Positions 40,509 to 50,832 of a stretch of 64,000 bases of DNA are shown here, piece by piece. The stretch comes from Marinobacter sediminicola (GTDB lineage: Bacteria > Pseudomonadota > Gammaproteobacteria > Pseudomonadales > Oleiphilaceae). The stretch covers positions 1-64,000 of the forward strand of contig NZ_JAVIXR010000014.1 of assembly GCF_031157525.1 (NCBI RefSeq), written 5' to 3'. Position numbers and translations under genes: made by a program. The notes under the pieces are model-generated. The model was given only the letters and a program-made list of their open reading frames with translations, was not told the DNA's origin and searched no databases. Position 1 is the first letter of the stretch; every line of letters starts with the position of its first letter.

Positions 40509-40537
40509 TTGTTGAATTTGCCGGAAATTGGTTTAAT
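40509..40537 (+). promoter_or_regulatory. Predicted promoter with operator-like repeat
   Basis: TTGTTG (40509-40514), 17 nt and TTTAAT (40532-40537, five of six). An inverted repeat GTTTAA-TT-TTAAAC (40531-40544) overlaps the -10, the kind of place a repressor binds. It precedes the small DUF6316-like gene by 70 nt. The rest of the 249-nt gap (40359-40607) shows nothing else. Confidence 0.4.
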
Positions 40538-40607
40538 TTTAAACAGGACCTTATCAATCACACTGCGCCCGACATACAAAATCAGAAGTCAGGCACCGGA
40601 GCCGGCC

Positions 40608-40811
40608 ATGAACACCCAGGTCAGATCAGGAGAAGACAGACACATTCCCTTTCGTAGCAGTCGGTATTTTTGCGTCGGGAACAAATGGTATTTCACGACC
40701 AGAGAGGGCTTTGACAGCGGCCCCTTCGCATCAAGGGAGCGCGCTGAAATCGGGTTAAAGCGCTTCCTTCATGTCGTGAGGTTGCTCCCGGAAGAGATGC
40801 AGGTGCACTAA
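40608..40811 (+). CDS. Small DUF6316-like protein
   Basis: 67-residue protein with no known function. It begins MNTQVRSGEDRHIPF and has a compact aromatic core, RYFCVGNKWYFTTREG, followed by a short helix (SRERAEIGLKRFLHVV). This pattern matches a small gammaproteobacterial family I recall as DUF6316. ATG 40608 is preceded by GGAG at 40598-40601, 6 nt away. The frame is open upstream, but that part covers the promoter. No signal peptide, so cytoplasmic. Confidence 0.65.
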   Translation: MNTQVRSGEDRHIPFRSSRYFCVGNKWYFTTREGFDSGPFASRERAEIGLKRFLHVVRLLPEEMQVH

Positions 40812-40865
40812 GGCCAGTCACACGCCGGCGCACCCATGCATACCGCAAATGCGTTTCCGGGAGAC

Positions 40866-41393
40866 TTAAAGGATGAACGGCATCAGCCAAGTGTCAATCG
40901 CGAGTAGGCAAAGCAGTGCCATGGCGGCTGCGACGACGTCATCTACCATGATCCCCAGCCCGCCTGGCAATCGCTCATCCAGCCAGCTGATAGGCCATGG
41001 CTTCAGCACATCGAACAGCCTGAATACCAGAAACGCCAACAATACGCCGTAAATATTCTCTGGAAACAAGCCAAGGGCAATCCACATCCCCACAAACTCG
41101 TCCCACACGATACCGCCGTGGTCGTGCACTTTTAAATCGGCCGCGGTTTTTCCACATAGCCAAATGCCCACCACGAAGGCCAATGCAACAACCAGCCAGT
41201 AAGCAGCAGGCGGCAACCAGGCAAAGCAGTACCACAGTGGAATAGCAGCCAGGCTCCCCCAAGTTCCCGGGGCCCGTGGCGCTGCGCCGCTACCAAAGCC
41301 GAAGGCTAACAAGTGCACGGGGTTTTTCAGAAATCCCGGCGGCAAAATGGCCTGTGGCAAATCCGGCTCTGGCCACTGATCTTCCTGGGTCAT
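40866..41393 (-). CDS. pgpA: Phosphatidylglycerophosphatase A
   Basis: Membrane phosphatase that turns phosphatidylglycerophosphate into phosphatidylglycerol. The family motifs GSGAAPRAPGTWGSL and VWDEFVGMW are visible, with about four hydrophobic segments. Length is 175 residues. Its ATG overlaps the thiL stop (ATGA). Last gene of the nrdR-rib-nusB-thiL-pgpA cluster. Confidence 0.94.
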   Translation of the reverse strand: MTQEDQWPEPDLPQAILPPGFLKNPVHLLAFGFGSGAAPRAPGTWGSLAAIPLWYCFAWLPPAAYWLVVALAFVVGIWLCGKTAADLKVHDHGGIVWDEFVGMWIALGLFPENIYGVLLAFLVFRLFDVLKPWPISWLDERLPGGLGIMVDDVVAAAMALLCLLAIDTWLMPFIL

Positions 41394-42346
41394 GTTTTTC
41401 TCCTGAAATGGTCAAAACCTGTCACCTCTGAGCCCGACACTACAGCAGTACCATCGAGGCGCAAACCAGAAGCAGGCTCAATCACACCGATAACGGTGAG
41501 TTGTTGCTTTAACGATTTGGGCACACTTGCCCAACGTGCTTCCGGAATGGTTGCGCACAGCTCGTAATCATCGCCAGAGTTCAGCGCATAACCCGTGGCT
41601 GAATCACCTTTCAAGCGAGCGAGTGCCTGCGATACCGGCACTTGGGTTTGGTCAATATTCGCGCCGACATTAGACGCTTCAAGAATATGATTAAGATCTG
41701 CCAGCAATCCGTCGGATACATCAATCGCCGCCGTCGCGAGGCTCCTCAAAGCCATGCCCAATTTCAGCCTCGGCTGCGGATAGTGATAGCGCTCCAATAC
41801 CGACTGCTCGTCTTCTGAGGGACTGCGGGCATCAAGATAATCCAAGGCCGCCCCCGCATCACCCAAGGTGCCAGACACCACAATCAGATCGCCAGCACAT
41901 GCTCCGGAGCGTCTGATGGCTCGCCCCTGCTCCACCAATCCATGCACCTGCAGGCTTAATGTAAGAGGGCCGCGAGTTGTATCACCTCCGGCAAGCACCA
42001 GGCCAAAGGATTCCGCCGCACGACCCAGCCCACGGGCGAAATCCTGCAACCAGGGTTCATCGACTTCGGGAAGTGTCAGCGCAAGGGTAAAACAGGCGGG
42101 CTCGGCACCCATGGCGGCCAGGTCACTCGCAGCTACTGCAAGGGCCCTCCAGCCGAGATAGTCTGGGCGATAGCCAAGGGGGAAGTGCACACCCTCAACG
42201 AGAGTGTCGATAGAAAAAACCAGATCAAAACCGGCGGGAACACTTTGAATGGCACAGTCGTCGCCCGGTCCCAGCACAACAGAGCGGGAACCGTGCAGAC
42301 GCGCCAACGGCATGAAATACTGCCGGATCAGCTCAAATTCACCCAT
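41390..42346 (-). CDS. thiL: Thiamine-monophosphate kinase
   Basis: ATP-dependent kinase giving thiamine diphosphate, the cofactor used by IlvB in this window. AIR-synthase-like fold: N-terminal GEFELIRQYF and GPGDDCAI, the Mg/ATP-site region FSIDTLVEGVHFP, and GGDTTRG and DVSDGLLADL. Length is 318 residues. It starts 3 nt after nusB and overlaps pgpA. Confidence 0.96.
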   Translation of the reverse strand: MGEFELIRQYFMPLARLHGSRSVVLGPGDDCAIQSVPAGFDLVFSIDTLVEGVHFPLGYRPDYLGWRALAVAASDLAAMGAEPACFTLALTLPEVDEPWLQDFARGLGRAAESFGLVLAGGDTTRGPLTLSLQVHGLVEQGRAIRRSGACAGDLIVVSGTLGDAGAALDYLDARSPSEDEQSVLERYHYPQPRLKLGMALRSLATAAIDVSDGLLADLNHILEASNVGANIDQTQVPVSQALARLKGDSATGYALNSGDDYELCATIPEARWASVPKSLKQQLTVIGVIEPASGLRLDGTAVVSGSEVTGFDHFRRKT

Positions 42347-42349
42347 CGG

Positions 42350-42826
42350 TTAGCGTGAGCGGGTCTCGGCAAGACGTAAACGACGGCCTAACTTATCGAG
42401 CACACTGTTAACAAACTTGTGCCCTTCTGTACCCCCGAATCGCTTTGCCAATTCGATGCCCTCATTGATAACAACTTTATACGGCACATCAACCCGGTGG
42501 CGCAGTTCGTAGGCACCTACCCGAACAATGGCAAGCTCCACGGGGTCTACCTCAAGCAGCGGGCGGTCAAGAAAGGGCTCAATCAGCTTGTCCAGCTCCG
42601 CCTGTTCACGGTGAACCCCTCGCAGAACATCACGGAAATACAAAGAGTCTACCTTGGTCATATCATTATCAACCATGAACTCGGCTTCAATATCCGAAAT
42701 CGGGCTCTTGGTAAAGTGGCGCTGGTAAAGCCCCTGCATTGCCAGAACCCGGGCACGGCGGCGATCGCCAGCTTTTGGCTGGCCTGTCGGCGCCGAACCG
42801 GGTGTTGTACCTTCAGTGTCGCTCAT
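42350..42826 (-). CDS. nusB: Transcription antitermination protein NusB
   Basis: All-helical protein that binds boxA RNA with NusE (S10) during rRNA antitermination. The 158 residues include the typical RRRARVLAMQGLYQ start of the fold and the C-terminal VINEGIELAKRFGGTEGHKFVN. Its ATG overlaps the ribH stop (TAATG), so translation is likely coupled. Confidence 0.95.
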   Translation of the reverse strand: MSDTEGTTPGSAPTGQPKAGDRRRARVLAMQGLYQRHFTKSPISDIEAEFMVDNDMTKVDSLYFRDVLRGVHREQAELDKLIEPFLDRPLLEVDPVELAIVRVGAYELRHRVDVPYKVVINEGIELAKRFGGTEGHKFVNSVLDKLGRRLRLAETRSR

Positions 42827-43302
42827 TACTCACCCAGCTTGTTAAACAGGCTAACCATTTCCAGCGCTGTAATAGCCGCCTCGGCGCCTTTGTTGCCGGC
42901 CTTGGTGCCGGAGCGCTCAATGGCCTGCTCGATTGAATCAACGGTCAGTACACCAAAAGTTACTGGTACGTCGGTTTCCAGGCTTACTGCACCGATACCA
43001 CTGGACGCTTCGCCAGCAACATACTCAAAGTGCGGGGTGCCGCCACGAATAACGGCGCCCAAGGCAATAATGGCGCTATAGCCACCGGTTTCTGCAACAC
43101 GCTTTACAGCCAAGGGCATTTCGTAGGCTCCGGGCACGCGCACAACGGTTATATCGCTGTCGGGAATACCGTGGCGGCGCAAGGTGTCGATAGCACCCTC
43201 TACCAGGCTTTCCACAACGAAACTGTTAAAACGGCCAACCACCAGCGCATAGCGCCCGGTGCACTGGGTAAAATCACCTTCAATTACTTTGATATCCGCC
43301 AT
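42826..43302 (-). CDS. ribH: 6,7-dimethyl-8-ribityllumazine synthase
   Basis: Condenses the RibA/RibD pathway amine with the RibB product to form lumazine, the penultimate riboflavin step. Motifs: [27 protein letters not shown] and [15 protein letters not shown] with the catalytic His. ATG 43302 (MADIKVIEG) has AAGGAG 6 nt upstream; 158 residues is the usual length. Also named ribE in some systems. Confidence 0.95.
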   Translation of the reverse strand: MADIKVIEGDFTQCTGRYALVVGRFNSFVVESLVEGAIDTLRRHGIPDSDITVVRVPGAYEMPLAVKRVAETGGYSAIIALGAVIRGGTPHFEYVAGEASSGIGAVSLETDVPVTFGVLTVDSIEQAIERSGTKAGNKGAEAAITALEMVSLFNKLGE

Positions 43303-43348
43303 CGGTGGCTCCTTCACGGGCTCCAGCAAAGTGCTGCAGCCAGGTTAA

Positions 43349-44464
43349 TCAGTCTGGGGTGTAGGGTATGTACTCAACCACTTCCAGATCAAATCCGGAT
43401 ATGGCCGAGTATTTTACGGGCGGGCTAAGCAAACGCATCTTGCTTACGCCAAGATCCCGCAGAATCTGGGAGCCGGTGCCCACGGTAAAATACACACCGG
43501 AGCTGCCTTTGCCAGAGGGGCCGTGCCCATGGTCAAAAAATTCCTGAATACGGTCTTCCAGGTTGTAGCTGTCCTCCGCACTATTGAGCAGAACCACAAC
43601 ACCGCTGCCTTCAGCGGCCACTTTTTCAAGCGCATGATGCAGCGGCCAGCTTCGGGAATCCTTGCGGCGAGCGCCCAGCAAGTCCCGCAAGGTATCGGTA
43701 ATATGAACGCGCACGTGCACAGGCTCATCCGCCGGAATCTCACCGTAAACCATAGCCAAATGCGTAGAGCCCTGAATAATATCGCGGTAAGTGCGCAGTT
43801 TGAACACACCGTATTCCGTATCGAGCTGATTCTCTTCAACACACTCAACGGTGCGTTCGTGGGTGGTGCGGTAGTGAATCAGGTCGGCGATGGTGCCAAT
43901 CTTCAGATTGTGCTCATCAGCAAATAGCTCCAGGTCTTCCCTGCGTGCCATGGAGCCATCATCATTCATAATTTCACAAATAACACCCGCCGGCTCACTT
44001 CCCGCAAGGGCGGCCAGATCACAGGAGGCTTCGGTATGGCCGGCACGGCTAAGCACGCCGCCCGGATCAGACATCAGCGGGAAAATATGCCCCGGCTGAA
44101 CCAGATCCGACGCTTTTGCATTGCGAGCAACAGCAGCCTGCACCGTGCGTGCGCGATCCGCCGCTGAAATACCCGTGGTTACACCGGTAGCCGCTTCAAT
44201 AGACAAGGTAAACTTGGTGCCGAAGCCCGACGCGTTCTGCTGAACCATCAACGGCAAGCCCAACTGTTCACAACGGTCCCGTGTCATAGGCATGCAGATG
44301 AGACCGCGACCAAAGCGAGCCATGAAGTTAATGTCTTCGGCGGTACAGTGTTCTGCCGCCATCACCAGATCGCCTTCGTTTTCCCGGTCTTCATCGTCCA
44401 TCAGGATAACCATTTTGCCCTGACGGATGTCTTCTATGATTTCTTCAACGCTGTTCAGTGCCAT
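43349..44464 (-). CDS. ribBX: 3,4-dihydroxy-2-butanone-4-phosphate synthase with degenerate GTP cyclohydrolase II domain (RibBX type)
   Basis: The N-terminal DHBP synthase domain (about 1-200) looks active: [11 protein letters not shown], the [16 protein letters not shown] segment and PAGVICEI are intact. The C-terminal half aligns with GTP cyclohydrolase II, but the zinc-site CxxG...CxC segment is replaced by [16 protein letters not shown] with no Cys. The RQEGRNIGL segment has become [12 protein letters not shown]. It therefore cannot have normal RibA activity. I use ATG 44464 with AAGGG upstream, giving 371 residues. Such degenerate fusions are known in gammaproteobacteria; a separate ribA should exist elsewhere. 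Confidence 0.85.
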   Translation of the reverse strand: MALNSVEEIIEDIRQGKMVILMDDEDRENEGDLVMAAEHCTAEDINFMARFGRGLICMPMTRDRCEQLGLPLMVQQNASGFGTKFTLSIEAATGVTTGISAADRARTVQAAVARNAKASDLVQPGHIFPLMSDPGGVLSRAGHTEASCDLAALAGSEPAGVICEIMNDDGSMARREDLELFADEHNLKIGTIADLIHYRTTHERTVECVEENQLDTEYGVFKLRTYRDIIQGSTHLAMVYGEIPADEPVHVRVHITDTLRDLLGARRKDSRSWPLHHALEKVAAEGSGVVVLLNSAEDSYNLEDRIQEFFDHGHGPSGKGSSGVYFTVGTGSQILRDLGVSKMRLLSPPVKYSAISGFDLEVVEYIPYTPD

Positions 44465-44540
44465 ACTATTTTGCACCCTTGCAATGCACCCGGTACCGCT
44501 TGTCAGAAGCAGCTCTAGTGCGCACTGTGAATTTAATCGC

Positions 44541-45656
44541 TTAACGGCGAACCAGGATCAAACGCTGGTCGTCTCCAATTTGTCGCCGATCTTGTACGGT
44601 CCATTCAATCTTGTCAGCCATCGTCTCCAGCGGAAGATGCGCCGTAGGCCGACCGTTGCTTCCTAAAAAAACTGGCGCCTGATATAGCCAGAGTTCATCT
44701 ACCAATTGTTCATTGATAAATGTGCCTGCCAAGGTTGGTCCAGCTTCAACCAACAATTCATTAATGCCCATCTCCCCCAGCGAATCCAACAGCTCGGAGA
44801 CATCAATGCCATTATCCTTCCATGAGACGCCCTTCAGGCGAATTCCCAGCGCCGCAAGATCCTGTGCTGGCGCAGTTGCCAGCGTGGACGATGCACAAAA
44901 CACCTGAACCTTACCACCCCGCAAAATGGTCGCAGACGGCGGTGTTCTAGCATCCCTGTCTGCAATTACACGCAAGGGTTGCCGCGATGGCTCGGTGGCA
45001 GCGCCAATATCCCCTAGCTCGTTGCGGCGAACCGTTAAAGACGGGTTGTCCGCAAGCACGGTACCAACACCGGTAAGTATCGCGTCGCTCTCGGCACGGA
45101 GCCGCTGAACATCACGACGGGATTCGCTGCCGGTGATCCACTGGCTCTCTCCGGATGCCATGGCCGTACGGCCATCGAGACTGGACGCCATTTTAAGCCG
45201 AACCCAGGGGCGGCCGGTATTCATGCGCTTCATGAAACCACGGTTCAGGCGCTCAGCTTCCTCAGCAAGCAACCCTACATGAACCCGGATGCCGGCTTCA
45301 CGGAGCATGTCGAGCCCCCTTCCGGAGACTGACGGATTCGGGTCTTGGGTGGCGGCAAAAACACGCGATATACCCGCATCAATTAGCGCTCGGGCACAGG
45401 GCGGTGTGCGACCAAAATGACTACAAGGCTCCAGCGTGACATAAGCCGTAGCACCACGGGCAGCCGTGCCGGCCTGGCTAAGCGCTCTGGTTTCTGCATG
45501 GGCTTCTCCGGCCCGCTCATGCCAGCTCTCGCCCAGAATCTTGTCGCCACGAGCTATTACACATCCAACCCGAGGGTTGGGGTGTGTGGAGTAGCGACCC
45601 CGCCACGCAAGTTGCACCGCTCGAGCCATCATGGACAGATCCCGAAGCTCAGTCAT
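44541..45656 (-). CDS. ribD: Bifunctional diaminohydroxyphosphoribosylaminopyrimidine deaminase / uracil reductase
   Basis: Catalyses the second and third steps of the GTP branch of riboflavin synthesis. The deaminase domain (1-145) has zinc motif HAETRAL and [15 protein letters not shown]. The NADPH reductase domain (146-371) begins [19 protein letters not shown] overlaps the nrdR stop (ATGA). Downstream comes ribBX after 76 nt, with no riboflavin synthase alpha gene between. Confidence 0.96.
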   Translation of the reverse strand: MTELRDLSMMARAVQLAWRGRYSTHPNPRVGCVIARGDKILGESWHERAGEAHAETRALSQAGTAARGATAYVTLEPCSHFGRTPPCARALIDAGISRVFAATQDPNPSVSGRGLDMLREAGIRVHVGLLAEEAERLNRGFMKRMNTGRPWVRLKMASSLDGRTAMASGESQWITGSESRRDVQRLRAESDAILTGVGTVLADNPSLTVRRNELGDIGAATEPSRQPLRVIADRDARTPPSATILRGGKVQVFCASSTLATAPAQDLAALGIRLKGVSWKDNGIDVSELLDSLGEMGINELLVEAGPTLAGTFINEQLVDELWLYQAPVFLGSNGRPTAHLPLETMADKIEWTVQDRRQIGDDQRLILVRR

Positions 45657-46171
45657 TTCGTTGAGTCCGGGGTCTGTGTGTCCGCCAACACTTTTGCAAC
45701 ATCAACCGCCGTTTCGCCGTTAGTTGCCGAAAGCCGCTCAATTTCTTCTTTAAATTCGTTGATGTCCTGGAAGCTGCGATAGACAGAGGCAAACCTTACA
45801 TAGGCCACCTTGTCGAGCTGGCGCAACTCTGTCATCACTTCCTCACCCAGCTGCATCGACTTCACTTCACGCTCACCGGTCGCCCTCAGGCGATAACGGA
45901 TGCGATTCAGCGCAGCATCAATTTGCTCGATGCTGACCGGGCGCTTTTCCAATGCTTTCATTATTCCGGAGCGGAGCTTCTCTTCATCGAAAGGCTGCCG
46001 AATGCCGTCCTGCTTAACCACCCGCGGCATGACCAACTCGGCGGATTCAAACGTGGTAAAGCGCTCATGGCAGGATAGACACTCTCTGCGGCGACGCACC
46101 TGATCACCCTCGGTCACAAGACGCGAGTCAATAACTTTGGTATCTGCTTCACCACAGAAAGGACAATGCAT
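45653..46171 (-). CDS. nrdR: Transcriptional repressor NrdR
   Basis: Nucleotide-sensing repressor of ribonucleotide reductase genes. The N-terminal zinc ribbon has CPFC and CLSC, and an ATP-cone (about 46-136) follows. ATG 46171 (MHCPFCGE) is the family start; 172 residues. A start 15 codons earlier lacks support. A small hairpin GGTGCG/CGCACC (46199-46217) lies in the 71-nt gap to glyA. The nrdR-ribD pairing is conserved. Confidence 0.95.
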   Translation of the reverse strand: MHCPFCGEADTKVIDSRLVTEGDQVRRRRECLSCHERFTTFESAELVMPRVVKQDGIRQPFDEEKLRSGIMKALEKRPVSIEQIDAALNRIRYRLRATGEREVKSMQLGEEVMTELRQLDKVAYVRFASVYRSFQDINEFKEEIERLSATNGETAVDVAKVLADTQTPDSTK

Positions 46172-46242
46172 AACGGTACTCCGGAGAGGGAGCCGGGAGG
46201 TGCGATGAGTACGCACCCTGCCCGGCAGGTCTTACCAGACGC

Positions 46243-47496
46243 TTAGCTGTATACCGGGAAGCGCGCACACAGGGCTTCTACCTGTCCGCGAACACGGTTG
46301 CTGACGTCTTCGTCTTCCAGGTTATCAAGGATATCGCAAATCCATCCCGCCAGCTCACGGCATTCCGCCACACCAAAACCACGGGTAGTGATCGCAGGCG
46401 TACCCATGCGCAGGCCGGAGGTCACAAATGGCGACCGTGGATCGTTGGGAACGGCGTTCTTGTTCACGGTGATGTGTGCACGGCCCAGAGCCGCATCGGC
46501 ATCTTTACCGGTGATGTCCTGCTTGATCAGACTCACCAGAAACAAGTGGTTCATGGTGCCTCCCGAAACCACATCGTAGCCCCGATCAACAAACACGTTA
46601 GCCATAGCCGACGCATTCTTTACAACTTGCTTCTGATAGGTTTTGAACTCGTCGCTCATGGCTTCTTTGAAGCAAATTGCCTTGGCGGCAATCACGTGCA
46701 TCAGCGGGCCACCCTGACCACCTGGGAAAACAGCAGAGTTCAGCTTCTTGTGCAGAGCTTCATCGTCGCAAGCCAGAATCAGGCCGCCACGGGGGCCACG
46801 AAGGGTTTTGTGTGTTGTGGTGGTTACCACGTGGGCGTGGGGCATGGGGTCGGGATATACGCCCGCCGCAACCAGGCCGGCCACGTGAGCCATATCCACA
46901 AACAGGTAAGCACCAACCTTGTCGGCAATGGCGCGGAAACGAGCAAAATCCAGTTCCTGGGAATAGGCGGAGAAGCCGGCAATGATCATTTTCGGCTTGT
47001 GCTCAACGGCCATCGCTTCCAACTCGTCGTAATCGATCAAGCCAGTGTCTGTATCGATACCGTACTGCACCGCATTGTAGATCTTGCCGGAAAAGTTGAC
47101 GCTGGCGCCGTGGGTAAGGTGGCCACCATGAGCAAGGCTCATACCCAGAACCGTATCACCCGGGTTAACCAAAGCCATGAAGACGGCGGAGTTGGCCTGG
47201 GAACCGGAGTGTGGCTGCACGTTGGCATAAGCGGCGCCGAACAGTTCTTTGGCACGATCAATTGCCAACTGCTCTGCAATATCAACAAACTCGCAACCAC
47301 CGTAGTAGCGCTTGCCGGGATAACCCTCGGCATACTTGTTGGTCAGGTCACTACCCTGGGCTTCCATTACCCTTGGGCTGGTGTAGTTCTCTGATGCAAT
47401 CAGCTCAATATGAGCCTCCTGACGCTTGCTTTCCGCCTGCATGGCGTTCCAGAGTTCGTCGTCGAAACCGGCGATCTTCATATCACGATTAAACAT
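46243..47496 (-). CDS. glyA: Serine hydroxymethyltransferase
   Basis: PLP enzyme that interconverts serine and glycine and loads tetrahydrofolate with a one-carbon unit. PLP-Lys motif [13 protein letters not shown] near residue 228. Length is 417 residues, as in E. coli. It is upstream of nrdR in the same direction and may be co-transcribed with it. The 298-nt gap to divergent ettA holds a leader hairpin. Confidence 0.97.
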   Translation of the reverse strand: MFNRDMKIAGFDDELWNAMQAESKRQEAHIELIASENYTSPRVMEAQGSDLTNKYAEGYPGKRYYGGCEFVDIAEQLAIDRAKELFGAAYANVQPHSGSQANSAVFMALVNPGDTVLGMSLAHGGHLTHGASVNFSGKIYNAVQYGIDTDTGLIDYDELEAMAVEHKPKMIIAGFSAYSQELDFARFRAIADKVGAYLFVDMAHVAGLVAAGVYPDPMPHAHVVTTTTHKTLRGPRGGLILACDDEALHKKLNSAVFPGGQGGPLMHVIAAKAICFKEAMSDEFKTYQKQVVKNASAMANVFVDRGYDVVSGGTMNHLFLVSLIKQDITGKDADAALGRAHITVNKNAVPNDPRSPFVTSGLRMGTPAITTRGFGVAECRELAGWICDILDNLEDEDVSNRVRGQVEALCARFPVYS

Positions 47497-47526
47497 CGGT
47501 GCGCTGCCCCTGTGTGCTTGACTGGC

Positions 47527-47552
47527 CCGGAGGGTCTTGGGAATGCCTCCGG
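47527..47552 (-). other. Hairpin in the glyA leader
   Basis: Perfect 7-bp inverted repeat CCGGAGG/CCTCCGG with a 12-nt loop, 31 nt upstream of the glyA ATG. Upstream, TAGAAT at 47575-47580 on the minus strand is a possible -10, without a good -35. Function unknown. The rest of the 47497-47794 gap shows nothing I recognise. Confidence 0.35.
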
Positions 47553-47794
47553 AATCCCTTAAAATTCGGGCCGCTATTCTAGCCCATTACCGGGTTGGAA
47601 ATCATCCTTTATGCTGTGCGCAGATACCGTCATGCGGATATCGGCGGTTTTCCTGAAATTGCTATAGCCCCCTTGTTTCGATACCTTACAAACCCAACTA
47701 TTTATTCCTGTTTGCAAGGTTCTACGAGGCTGTAGCGAAAAGCGCCTCCGAAGAAACCTGCCACATCTCGTTTGATAAAGAGGGTAATGCCTTT

Positions 47795-49456
47795 ATGGCT
47801 CAGTACGTATACAGCATGAATCGCGTGGGCAAGGTGGTTCCACCCAAACGCGAAATCCTCAAGGATATTTCCCTGAGTTTCTTCCCGGGAGCCAAGATTG
47901 GCGTACTCGGCCTGAACGGTTCTGGTAAATCTACCCTTCTACGCATCATGGCGGGTGTGGACCAGGATTACATCGGTGAAGCCCGCCCCCAGCCCGGCAT
48001 CAAAGTGGGCTACCTGCCCCAGGAGCCGGAACTGGACGATACCAAAACCGTCAAAGAGATTGTCGACGAGGCAGTTTCTGAAGTTCATGACGCTCTGGCC
48101 GAACTGGACAAGGTTTATGCAGCCTATGCTGAGCCGGATGCAGATTTTGACGCACTGGCCAAAAAGCAGGGCCAACTGGAGGCACTGATTCAGGCCACCG
48201 ACGGCCATGACATTGAGCGCAAAATGGAAGTTGCGGCAGACGCCCTACGTCTGCCCGCCTGGGACCAGCCGGTAAAGAACCTTTCGGGCGGTGAACGCCG
48301 GCGTGTGGCTCTATGCCGCCTGCTTCTCTCCGGCCCAGACATGCTACTGCTGGATGAGCCAACCAACCACCTCGACGCAGAATCCGTCGCTTGGCTGGAA
48401 CGCTTCCTGCACGATTACGAGGGCACCGTGGTTGCCATCACCCACGACCGCTACTTCCTCGACAACGTCGCCGGCTGGATTCTGGAACTCGACCGGGGCC
48501 AGGGCATTCCGTTTGAAGGCAACTACAGTCAGTGGCTGGAGAACAAGCAACAGCGTTTGAGCACCGAAGCCAAACAAGAAGCCTCGCACCAGAAAGCCAT
48601 GAAGCAGGAATTGGAGTGGGTGCGCAGCAATGCCAAAGGCCGCCAATCCAAGAGCAAGGCCCGTCTTGCCCGCTTTGAAGAGATGAGCTCCCAGGAGTTC
48701 CAGAAGCGCAACGAGACCAACGAGATCTATATCCCGCCCGGACCCCGCTTGGGTGACAAGGTCATCGAAGTGGAAGGCATCAGCAAAGCGTTTGGCGACC
48801 GCCTGCTTTATGAAGATGTGTCCTTCACTGTGCCACCTGGCGCTATCGTCGGGATCATCGGTGGTAACGGTGCGGGTAAATCCACACTGTTCCGCATGAT
48901 CGCCGGCCAGGACGAGCCTACTTCGGGCAGCATTACCGTGGGCGAAACGGTTCAGCTAGCCTATGTGGATCAAAGCCGTGACCTGGATGGATCGAAAACC
49001 GTGTGGGAACTGCTCAGTGATGGGCAGGACATCATTAAAGTGGGCAACTACGAAACCCCTTCAAGAGCCTATGCCGGCCGCTTTAATTTCAAGGGCTCGG
49101 ATCAGCAAAAGCGCGTAGGCGACTTGTCGGGTGGTGAGCGTAACCGCTTGCACCTGGCCAAGCTGCTGAAAGAAGGCGGCAACGTGTTGCTGCTGGACGA
49201 ACCGACCAACGACCTGGACGTAGAAACCCTGCGCGCTCTGGAAGAGGCTCTCCTGAACTTCCCGGGTGCTGCCATGGTTATCTCGCACGACCGCTGGTTC
49301 CTTGACCGCGTAGCCACGCACATTCTGGCGTTTGAGGATGACGGTGAGGTGGTGTACTTCGAGGGTAACTTCGCGGAATACGACGAAGACCACAAAAAGC
49401 GCAAAGGGGACTCCGCCATGGTGCCCCAGCGCATGAAGTACAAGAAGCTGGCCTGA
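47795..49456 (+). CDS. ettA: Energy-dependent translational throttle protein EttA (ABC-F)
   Basis: ABC-F ATPase that binds the ribosomal E site and gates early elongation according to ATP/ADP. Two ABC domains: Walker A GLNGSGKST near 42 with signature LSGGERRR, and Walker A GGNGAGKST near 355 with signature LSGGERNR. The charged linker and the arm segment are present. Length is 553 residues, close to E. coli EttA. Its stop overlaps the radA ATG (TGATG). A membrane domain is absent, so it is not a transporter. Confidence 0.95.
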   Translation: MAQYVYSMNRVGKVVPPKREILKDISLSFFPGAKIGVLGLNGSGKSTLLRIMAGVDQDYIGEARPQPGIKVGYLPQEPELDDTKTVKEIVDEAVSEVHDALAELDKVYAAYAEPDADFDALAKKQGQLEALIQATDGHDIERKMEVAADALRLPAWDQPVKNLSGGERRRVALCRLLLSGPDMLLLDEPTNHLDAESVAWLERFLHDYEGTVVAITHDRYFLDNVAGWILELDRGQGIPFEGNYSQWLENKQQRLSTEAKQEASHQKAMKQELEWVRSNAKGRQSKSKARLARFEEMSSQEFQKRNETNEIYIPPGPRLGDKVIEVEGISKAFGDRLLYEDVSFTVPPGAIVGIIGGNGAGKSTLFRMIAGQDEPTSGSITVGETVQLAYVDQSRDLDGSKTVWELLSDGQDIIKVGNYETPSRAYAGRFNFKGSDQQKRVGDLSGGERNRLHLAKLLKEGGNVLLLDEPTNDLDVETLRALEEALLNFPGAAMVISHDRWFLDRVATHILAFEDDGEVVYFEGNFAEYDEDHKKRKGDSAMVPQRMKYKKLA

Positions 49457-50832
49457 TGGCAAAAGCCAAAATCGCTTACGTCTGCACCGAGTGCGGTGCA
49501 GACTATTCCAAATGGCAGGGCCAGTGCACGGCCTGCCAGACTTGGAACACCGTCAGCGAAGTGCGCGGCATCAGTAGCAATACCAAAGGCGCCCGCGGTG
49601 TGCGCTTTGAAGGTTTCGCCGGCAGCTTGTCGACAGTCCAAAGCCTGAACGACGTAAGCCTCTCCGAGCAGGAGCGTATCAGCACCGGCATGCAGGAGTT
49701 CGACCGGGTTTTAGGCGGCGGGCTGGTGGAAGGCTCTGCCGTATTGATGGGCGGCCACCCGGGCGCAGGCAAGAGTACCCTGTTGCTTCAAGCTGTTTGC
49801 CATTTGGCTGCCAGTGTTCCTGCGATTTATGTCACTGGCGAGGAATCCCTGCAGCAGGTTGCCATGCGGGCAAGACGCCTCGGTTTGCCTACCAGTGATC
49901 TGAAAATGCTCTCCGAGACCAGTGTCGAACGGATCATTCAGGTGGCAGAGGCGGAAAAGCCACGAATTCTGGTTATAGACAGTATTCAGGTTATGCATGT
50001 GGCGGACACTGAATCCGCACCCGGCTCGGTTTCACAAGTGCGTGAGAGCGCAGCGTATCTGACCCGCTTTGCCAAACAAACAGGCACAATTTTGTTCCTC
50101 GTTGGCCATGTCACCAAGGACGGCAGCCTTGCTGGGCCCAAGGTGCTGGAGCACATGATTGACTGCTCCATTTTACTGGAAGGCTCAAGCGACAGCCGTT
50201 ACCGCACGCTACGAGGCATCAAGAATCGCTTTGGCGCGGTGAACGAGCTGGGGGTCTTTGCGATGCTGGAACAGGGCCTGAAGGAAGTTAAAAACCCAAG
50301 CGCAATTTTCCTGAACCGTGGTGAAGATGCCGCCCCCGGCAGTGTGGTTATGGTGGTTTGGGAAGGCACTCGGCCGATGCTGGTGGAGATTCAGGCGCTG
50401 GTGGACATGGCTCAGGGTGGATACCCGAGGCGTGTGGCGGTGGGTCTGGACCAGAATCGTTTGGCCATGCTTTTGGCGGTGCTGCACCGGCATGGCGGTT
50501 TGCATGTGTCGGATCAGGATGTGTTTGTAAACGTGGTGGGCGGCGTGAAGGTTAACGAGACCAGTGCGGATTTGGCGTTGCTGGCTGCTGTTGTCTCTTC
50601 GTTTCGGGATCGGGCTTTGCCTCAGGATCTGGTGATTTTTGGGGAAGTCGGGTTGTCGGGGGAGATTCGGCCGGTGCCCAGTGGTCAGGAGCGGATTAAT
50701 GAGGCCGCAAAGCATGGGTTTACCCGGGCTTTGGTGCCGAAGGCCAATGCGCCCCGCAAGGCTATTGCGGGTATGAAGGTGATTCCGGTGACCAAGCTTA
50801 GCGACGCTATTACGGCTTTAGAGGAGCTTTGA
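49456..50832 (+). CDS. radA: DNA repair protein RadA (Sms)
   Basis: RecA-like helicase-type ATPase that helps process recombination intermediates. Four-Cys zinc finger at residues 10-27 (CTECGADYSKWQGQCTAC), Walker A GGHPGAGKST near 97, the RadA-specific KNRFG motif, and a C-terminal Lon-like domain. Length is 458 residues. It overlaps ettA by one base. A MapZ-like PilZ gene converges on it, as in Pseudomonas. Confidence 0.96.
   Translation: MAKAKIAYVCTECGADYSKWQGQCTACQTWNTVSEVRGISSNTKGARGVRFEGFAGSLSTVQSLNDVSLSEQERISTGMQEFDRVLGGGLVEGSAVLMGGHPGAGKSTLLLQAVCHLAASVPAIYVTGEESLQQVAMRARRLGLPTSDLKMLSETSVERIIQVAEAEKPRILVIDSIQVMHVADTESAPGSVSQVRESAAYLTRFAKQTGTILFLVGHVTKDGSLAGPKVLEHMIDCSILLEGSSDSRYRTLRGIKNRFGAVNELGVFAMLEQGLKEVKNPSAIFLNRGEDAAPGSVVMVVWEGTRPMLVEIQALVDMAQGGYPRRVAVGLDQNRLAMLLAVLHRHGGLHVSDQDVFVNVVGGVKVNETSADLALLAAVVSSFRDRALPQDLVIFGEVGLSGEIRPVPSGQERINEAAKHGFTRALVPKANAPRKAIAGMKVIPVTKLSDAITALEEL

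Noticed and set aside
44465..44540. FMN riboswitch upstream of ribBX
   Set aside because: The 76-nt gap is too short for an RFN element and shows no such fold.
46474..47394. 306-codon open frame on plus opposite glyA
   Set aside because: Antisense to a clear glyA; composition follows glyA codon usage and no family is recognised.
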